From: Candidatus Magasanikbacteria bacterium CG10_big_fil_rev_8_21_14_0_10_36_16 | Lineage (GTDB): Bacteria > Patescibacteriota > Patescibacteriia > Magasanikbacterales > UBA922 | Length of the DNA stretch: 5,761 nucleotides | NCBI GenBank assembly: GCA_002773185.1 | Contig: PFBU01000030.1 | Span: 1 to 5,761 of the forward strand | Direction of reading: 5' to 3' | In this document: positions 1 to 5,761 of the stretch, one piece after another | Layout of the letters: the number at the start of each line of letters is the position of its first letter | Position numbering within the stretch: the first letter of the stretch is position 1 | Program-made: the position numbers and the translations under genes | The notes under the pieces: generated by a model | The model's database searches: none | What the model was told of the DNA's origin: nothing | Seen by the model: only the letters and a program-made list of their open reading frames with translations

Positions 1-1
1 A

Positions 2-280
2 GATATTATTATGCCTCCAGTTGGTCTCATAACTGGAGGCGTAGATTTTTCTCAGTTGGTTATTGTGTTGAAAAAAGCTACTGAAACAACTGAGGCTATC
101 ACTCTCAATTATGGTATTTTCATCAATACTGTTATTGATTTTCTAATAGTTTCTTTTTCTATCTTTTTTGTCATCAGACAAATAAATAAATTCAAGAAAA
201 AAGAAGAAGAAAAACCAAAAGAAACACCTGAGGAAATAAAACTTTTAAGAGAGATAAGAGATGAACTAAAAAAAGTTTAA
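2..280 (+). CDS. mscL: Large-conductance mechanosensitive channel MscL, C-terminal part (5' truncated by window)
   Basis: MscL is a homopentameric inner-membrane channel that opens under membrane tension to release solutes during hypo-osmotic shock. The reading frame is open from base 2, encoding Asp-Ile-Ile before the Met at 11, so that Met is internal and the true start lies upstream of the window. The visible part matches the second half of the family: the DIIMPPVGLITGGVDF stretch at the end of TM1 and start of the periplasmic loop, the NYGIFINTVIDFLIVSFSIF region that forms TM2, a basic INKFKKKEEE segment just inside the membrane, and a C-terminal amphipathic helix (EEIKLLREIRDELKKV) that bundles in the cytoplasm. 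About 92 residues of a usual 130-150 are seen, and nothing visible is broken. It ends in TAA and is followed at once by a strong terminator, so it is not co-transcribed with the genes downstream. Family identity is very secure. Confidence 0.95.
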   Translation, partial: DIIMPPVGLITGGVDFSQLVIVLKKATETTEAITLNYGIFINTVIDFLIVSFSIFFVIRQINKFKKKEEEKPKETPEEIKLLREIRDELKKV

Positions 281-3200
281 CCTAAAAATACAGCAATAAA
301 AAATCATCCTAATTTCTAGGATGATTTTTATTTTGAAATATTTATTGCTAAATATTATTTACGAACATCCATTCTCATTTGACTGGATGTCAAATCAGCG
401 GTTACTCCATCATAATATTTGATAGATATTTTGTCAGCTATAGCAGTCACAGTAGCTGGATAATAGACATTGGCACTACCATATTGTGCCAAAACTTTTG
501 AACCAACCTTGTAACTAGTAGCTGCAGAAGTAAGATCTTTGATCATTTGACTAGTTTTTAGACACTTCTCATAACCATCATAGTATTTGACGTTGAAACC
601 TGTATCACAGGCAGAGGTGATAGTAGCACTATAAAGAGTAGTGTTACTTGCCCATTCAGCCACAACTTTGTTACCAACTGCAAAACCATTTTTGGTTACT
701 GGGGCTGGTGTTGGAGCTGGAGTAGGTGTAGGTGTAGGTGTTACTACAGGTGTTGTAACAGGTTTAGGAGCTACAACAGGTGCTGGCGTAGGTGTAGGTG
801 TTGGGGCTGGAGTAGGTTTAGGAGCTACAACAGAAGTAACACGAGGATCAAGTCTCAATTGACTTACAGACAGATCCTTTTCAATATTATCATAATATCT
901 TACTGAATAAGTTTGACCTGTAACTTTTATGATTTCAGCATCATAATACGCTGTACCTGTCCATTGTGCGATAACTTTTGTTCCTACTTTCAAACTAGCA
1001 CTACTAGGTACTTGATCTTTGATAAGATCACTCTCTGCTACACATTTTTTTGCATTATCATAATATGTAACATTGAAACCTGTTGCACAAGCTCCATCAA
1101 CAGTAGCTTGATACCAAGTTTTTGATGTCCAGACTGCAAAAACATGATCACCAGCCGAAAAAGCTGCCTTTTCCACTGTAGCAGGTTGTACCGGTGCGGT
1201 GTTATTAGGTTGTACTGTTGTAGTAGTTGTAGATGAACAACCAGCACCAACAAGTACAAAAGCAGTTGCGATAACAACCAATGAAAGCCTTTGACTCATA
1301 GATATTCTATGTTAAGAATTAATTTTGTTCACTAAGTTACAAAAATAGTATTATGGACAAGTAGGCAAATTGCCACAAAGCTATTTGTATAACTTTTGTG
1401 AATATTAAAAGATACTAAGATTATATCATTTATCATTTATGCCGTCAAAATATTATTAACAACCAAAGTTTGACAGAAAAAAATAAATCTGTTACTCTAA
1501 AAACACTTACAAATTAATTTATATTTGTTGGAAGTGAGGTCAAATTCCTCCACTGTGCCGCAACGGTAATTCCCGATTAAATCGGGATGAGTCCGGTCTT
1601 CAAATATAATTATCCCGAGCAGGAAAAAACTTTCTTATTTTTTATCACAACAAGAAATTTTTGAAACATTTTCTGCTCTCCCAAGCAGATTTTTTTTATG
1701 CAAAAAAATAAATTATCACTACACTTAACTTTGTTTTTTATTTTACTCGGTTCTACAGCCTTTTTTGTTTATCAATCTTTTTATGTTGAAAAAAGTAGTG
1801 ATAAACAAGTTGAGATAAATAATAATAATTCAGTTACAAACAATGATATTGAAACGAACAACAAAGTAACTACTACTGAAGATAAAATTATTCCTAACAA
1901 AGAAAAAACAGAAATAAAACCAACAACCAAAGAACAGCACACTTCTACATTAGTGCAAGAGACAGTCATAACTAGCATACAAGCTACAACAGAAGAACAC
2001 AAACAACTTCCCTACTCTGCGACAATTACAGTTAACCAAAAAAATTATACAGTAGATTTTGAAAAAGAAGGAACTATTTTGAAAGATTTGTTGAACAAAT
2101 TACAAACTGAAAGCGATTTCACATTTTCTGGAATAAATTATTCTGGTCTGGGATTTTTTATTACTGAAATAAATGGAATAAAAAATGATAACAAACAAGG
2201 TAAATATTGGGTTTACTACCTAAATGGCGTTAGTGCCAAAGCTGGAATATCTATCCAAAAAATTAATTCACAAGATAATATAGAATGGAAATATGAGAAC
2301 AGTACTTTCTAAAATTTTATTTGTTACTGCTGTAACAATTTTGAGCCTGTCAGCTTTTGATTTTGTGTATGCCGAAACGACAAGCTCGACTCCAGAGATT
2401 GTAATTACATCTAGTACAGATTCAGGTTTAAAAAATACTACGACAAATAATTCCACTATTTCATTACCAAGTGTAAACTTAACTATCCGTTACAATGACG
2501 AAGTAGTTTTTTCAGGAAATATTGAACTTACCACCACAACTTATCACGATGAAATCAACAATCTTGATTATTCGCTAACGACTTCAACAGTTTTTTCTAC
2601 TTTAGTAAATACTGATGCTTCTAGTACAAATTTTGCAATAACTGATGATCAATTTAATTCTTATTACAATAGTTTTTATTTACGTTGTATTACTTTTCAA
2701 ACTTCTACGACTACCGAAGCTTGTGACAATTGGCAATATACAGTAGACGGACAATATGTTGGTGTTAGCATGGACAAAAAAGAATTAATTGGTGATGAAA
2801 ATATCTATATTTACTTTGGTGACAGATACAAATTAAACACAGAAAAAACTGAATATACAACTGATGAAACAGTGACTTCCACTTTGCAAGAATACGATTT
2901 TACCAATAATACTTGGCAAAATAAAGCAGGGCAAGAAATTTTACTCACAGAACCAATTGCTTCTGATTATTCCAATTGGCCACCACAAATTTTTTCTTCA
3001 AGTACAACCAACGATTTTGGTGAAGCTTATTTCAATCAGACAACTACAGGAACTTATTACATAACTTTAGCAAATGATTATTGGCCAAGTGTTACTATTA
3101 CAATCACAACTACGACGCCAACTTCAACTGAAAATAATATAATAGAAAATCCAACTTCTGGTGGAGGAAGTTCCAACTCCACTATTGACCACTCACCTAC

Positions 3201-5761
3201 TCAAATTCAAATTACTGAGGCAGTCAACAAAATCTTAAATTATTTCAAAACTCAACAAAACGAAGATGGTAGTATTTTGGATGGTGGCACAAGTGACTGG
3301 GTTGCCATGTCTTTTGGAGCCAATGGACAATATGCCAAAGATATCAAAAATTCTATTTCTGACAATTCTCTCTATGATTATATTTACAATTACAATTTTA
3401 CTGATCCAAGTGAAATGAATCTTTGTGCGGCTTACCCCCGACATATCTTAGCTTTACTTGCTTCTGGCGTTACCAAGACTGATAACAAAATTGTTGATTT
3501 AAAAAATAAAATTACCAACGAAAATTGCTATCAAAATAGTCTATATGGACAAACAGGAATCAATGATGATATTTTTGCTTTATTAAGTTTGTCAGCTCTA
3601 GACTATGATATCAATTCACAAATTATTAGTGATATAAAAAATACTATTTTTTCTGACCAAAATTCTGATGGTGCTTTTACTTGGACTGGATATCCTGGCG
3701 CTGACGTGACTGGTGCTGTTATCAATGCTTTAGACTATGGACAAAGTAAAGGACTCAGTATTGAATCAAGCGTGATAACTAATGCCAAAAATTATTTGAA
3801 ATCAACTCAACTTAGTGATGGTGGTTGGGGTTATGAAACTTCTGATGTTTTGACAACTAGCTGGGCTATGCTAGGAATTGATAGTTTAAATGAAAGCATG
3901 TTAGATTGGAAAACAAGCGAAGGTTATAATCCAAAAAATATTCTAATAGATAATTTACAATCTAACGGTAGTTATAATACCACTTGGGAGCCTGTAAGTA
4001 TTGACTGGTTTGGTTTGAAACACGCAGTACCTTCATTACTTGGCAAAACTTGGCCTATAATTTTAAGCCCTATAATTCAACCAACAAATAATGTTGGCGG
4101 TGGATCAATTGAAACAATCACAACATCAACAACAGCAACCTCTACCGAAGAAATGGCTACTTCTACTCCTGAAATAATTGATGATATATCAACTTCCACA
4201 CCAGAAATTGAAATAATACCAATAACTTTGGAATTACCAACAGAAAATACCACTACAACAATTGTGCAAACAAAAAAAACAGAGCCAAAATTAACAAAAC
4301 AAACTTTTGTAGCAAAAAATAATGTAAAAGAAGTTCAAGGTGAAAAAATTAAAGAAAAAAATACGAGTACACTTGATATAAAAAAAGAGATTATTCCTCA
4401 ACTAACTGAAAATCTTAGTCCAACAAATGAAAAAAAAGAAACACCACTCCCAACCAACAAAAAAGTTGCTCTTGGCCTAGGAGCTGGTACCCTACTCTAT
4501 GGACTTTACTTATTATTCAAACTATTTGTCTAATATAATAAACACTGTTATAATATCGATAATTAAAAAAGCTTTGCCCGCATAGATGGGTCCGCCATAG
4601 GGCGGATAAGCCTTAATACACTATGAAACAAAAATACACACTTCTCATCATTACTCTAATAGTCGTTGGATTTACCCTCAGATTACTGCCACATCCTGCT
4701 AATTTTGCCCCTATCATGGCTCTAGCGCTCTTTTCCGGGCTTTATTTGCCAAAGAGGCTCAATATTATCATTCCAGTCGTAGCTATGCTTATAAGTGATA
4801 TTTTCTTGGGCTTTTACAGTTTACCAATCATGTTTAGTGTTTACGCCAGTTTTATCTTAGCGACGCTACTAGGCACTTGGCTCAAAAAATACAAAAATAT
4901 CAAAAATGTTATTTTAACAACTTTTGCTGGTTCATTTCTTTTTTTCTTAGTAACTAATTTCTCTGTCTGGGCTTTTGGTACTATGTACACCCACAATTTG
5001 CCTGGCCTAATGCAAAGTTACTATATGGCTCTACCATTTTTCCGCAATAGTTTGCTTGGTGATTTATTTTACGTGGGAATATTTGTTGGTGTGGCTGAGA
5101 TGGCAATAAAATATTTGCAAGCTGAAAAGATGAGTAAAGTTGAAAATAGAGTTTAGATAAATTTTAGACAAAACAAAAACGTCTTTGAGGAAAAGACGTT
5201 TTTTTATTTTTATGAAATAGCACACAGATTTCCAAGATTTCCCAAATACATCAAGATTAAATCTTGGTTAATCACGGTCATCATGGAGATCCATGTTCCG
5301 TTTACTGTTATACTCATTCGTCCAAACTTTTCTTCTTATCTCGGGTTTTTGTCCAAAATTCAACAACAAACCATATTCTATATTTGTAGCTCGCAAATAA
5401 TTCAAAAGTTGTGCTTCATGAGCTTCACACAAAGCTTCTGCCACTTTTATCTCTAAAATAACCAAATTATCTACTATAATATCAGCAAAATACGAACCAA
5501 CAGAATTACCCAGATAATTTACCTCAATTGGAACTTGTCTTCTACCATGCAAACCTTGCTTTTGTAATTCAAAAACAAGAGAATTCTCATAAACTTTTTC
5601 TAAAAAACCAAACCCTAAGGTATTATAAACATTATAATATGATTTTATTATTCTACTAGTTATACTATTGACTTTGTCCTCCTTCATAAAAAATCTTGGA
5701 TATCTTGGTAATCTGTGTGCTATTCAAACTAAACAACCACACTCACCAATCTTCCCTTCAC

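Overview
The window is A+T-rich and gene-dense, with small genes and secreted proteins built from low-complexity Thr/Asn/Lys/Pro linkers. Together with a B12-scavenging gene set, this suggests a small-genome bacterium, most likely of the Candidate Phyla Radiation (Patescibacteria). That placement is inference; no marker gene is present. TGG is used for Trp and every stop is TAA or TAG, so nothing points to a recoded TGA.

Layout. (1) 2-280 (+): 3' end of mscL, cut by the window edge, followed by a bidirectional terminator at 299-329. (2) 355-1299 (-): a lipoprotein with four Tudor-like barrel units arranged as a duplicated pair, joined by a Pro/Thr linker. (3) 1300-1697: a divergent control region. 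It holds a minus-strand promoter for the lipoprotein and a plus-strand promoter leading into a compact cobalamin riboswitch, which ends in an antiterminator/terminator switch. (4) 1698-4533 (+): two overlapping genes for secreted, membrane-anchored proteins. The first carries a DUF4430 (transcobalamin beta-like) domain. The second carries DUF4430, a beta-rich segment, an alpha/alpha toroid and a C-terminal anchor. (5) 4623-5156 (+): a DUF6580-type membrane protein resembling ECF transporter S components, with its own likely promoter inside the end of the preceding gene and a bidirectional terminator after it. (6) 5216-5724: a GxxExxY (PD-(D/E)XK-like) gene on the minus strand enclosed by 27-nt inverted repeats and degenerate nonamers.

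The centre of interest is 1470-5205. A B12 riboswitch stands before a bacterial analogue of transcobalamin/intrinsic factor (beta-like and alpha-toroid modules held at the cell surface), followed by a candidate membrane S component. The simplest model is that when cobalamin is scarce the switch allows read-through, surface proteins capture corrinoid, and the membrane protein imports it with ECF energising subunits encoded elsewhere. Riboswitch and domain types are read from sequence; ligand binding and import are inferred.

The mscL, Tudor-like lipoprotein and GxxExxY genes show no evident link to this system.
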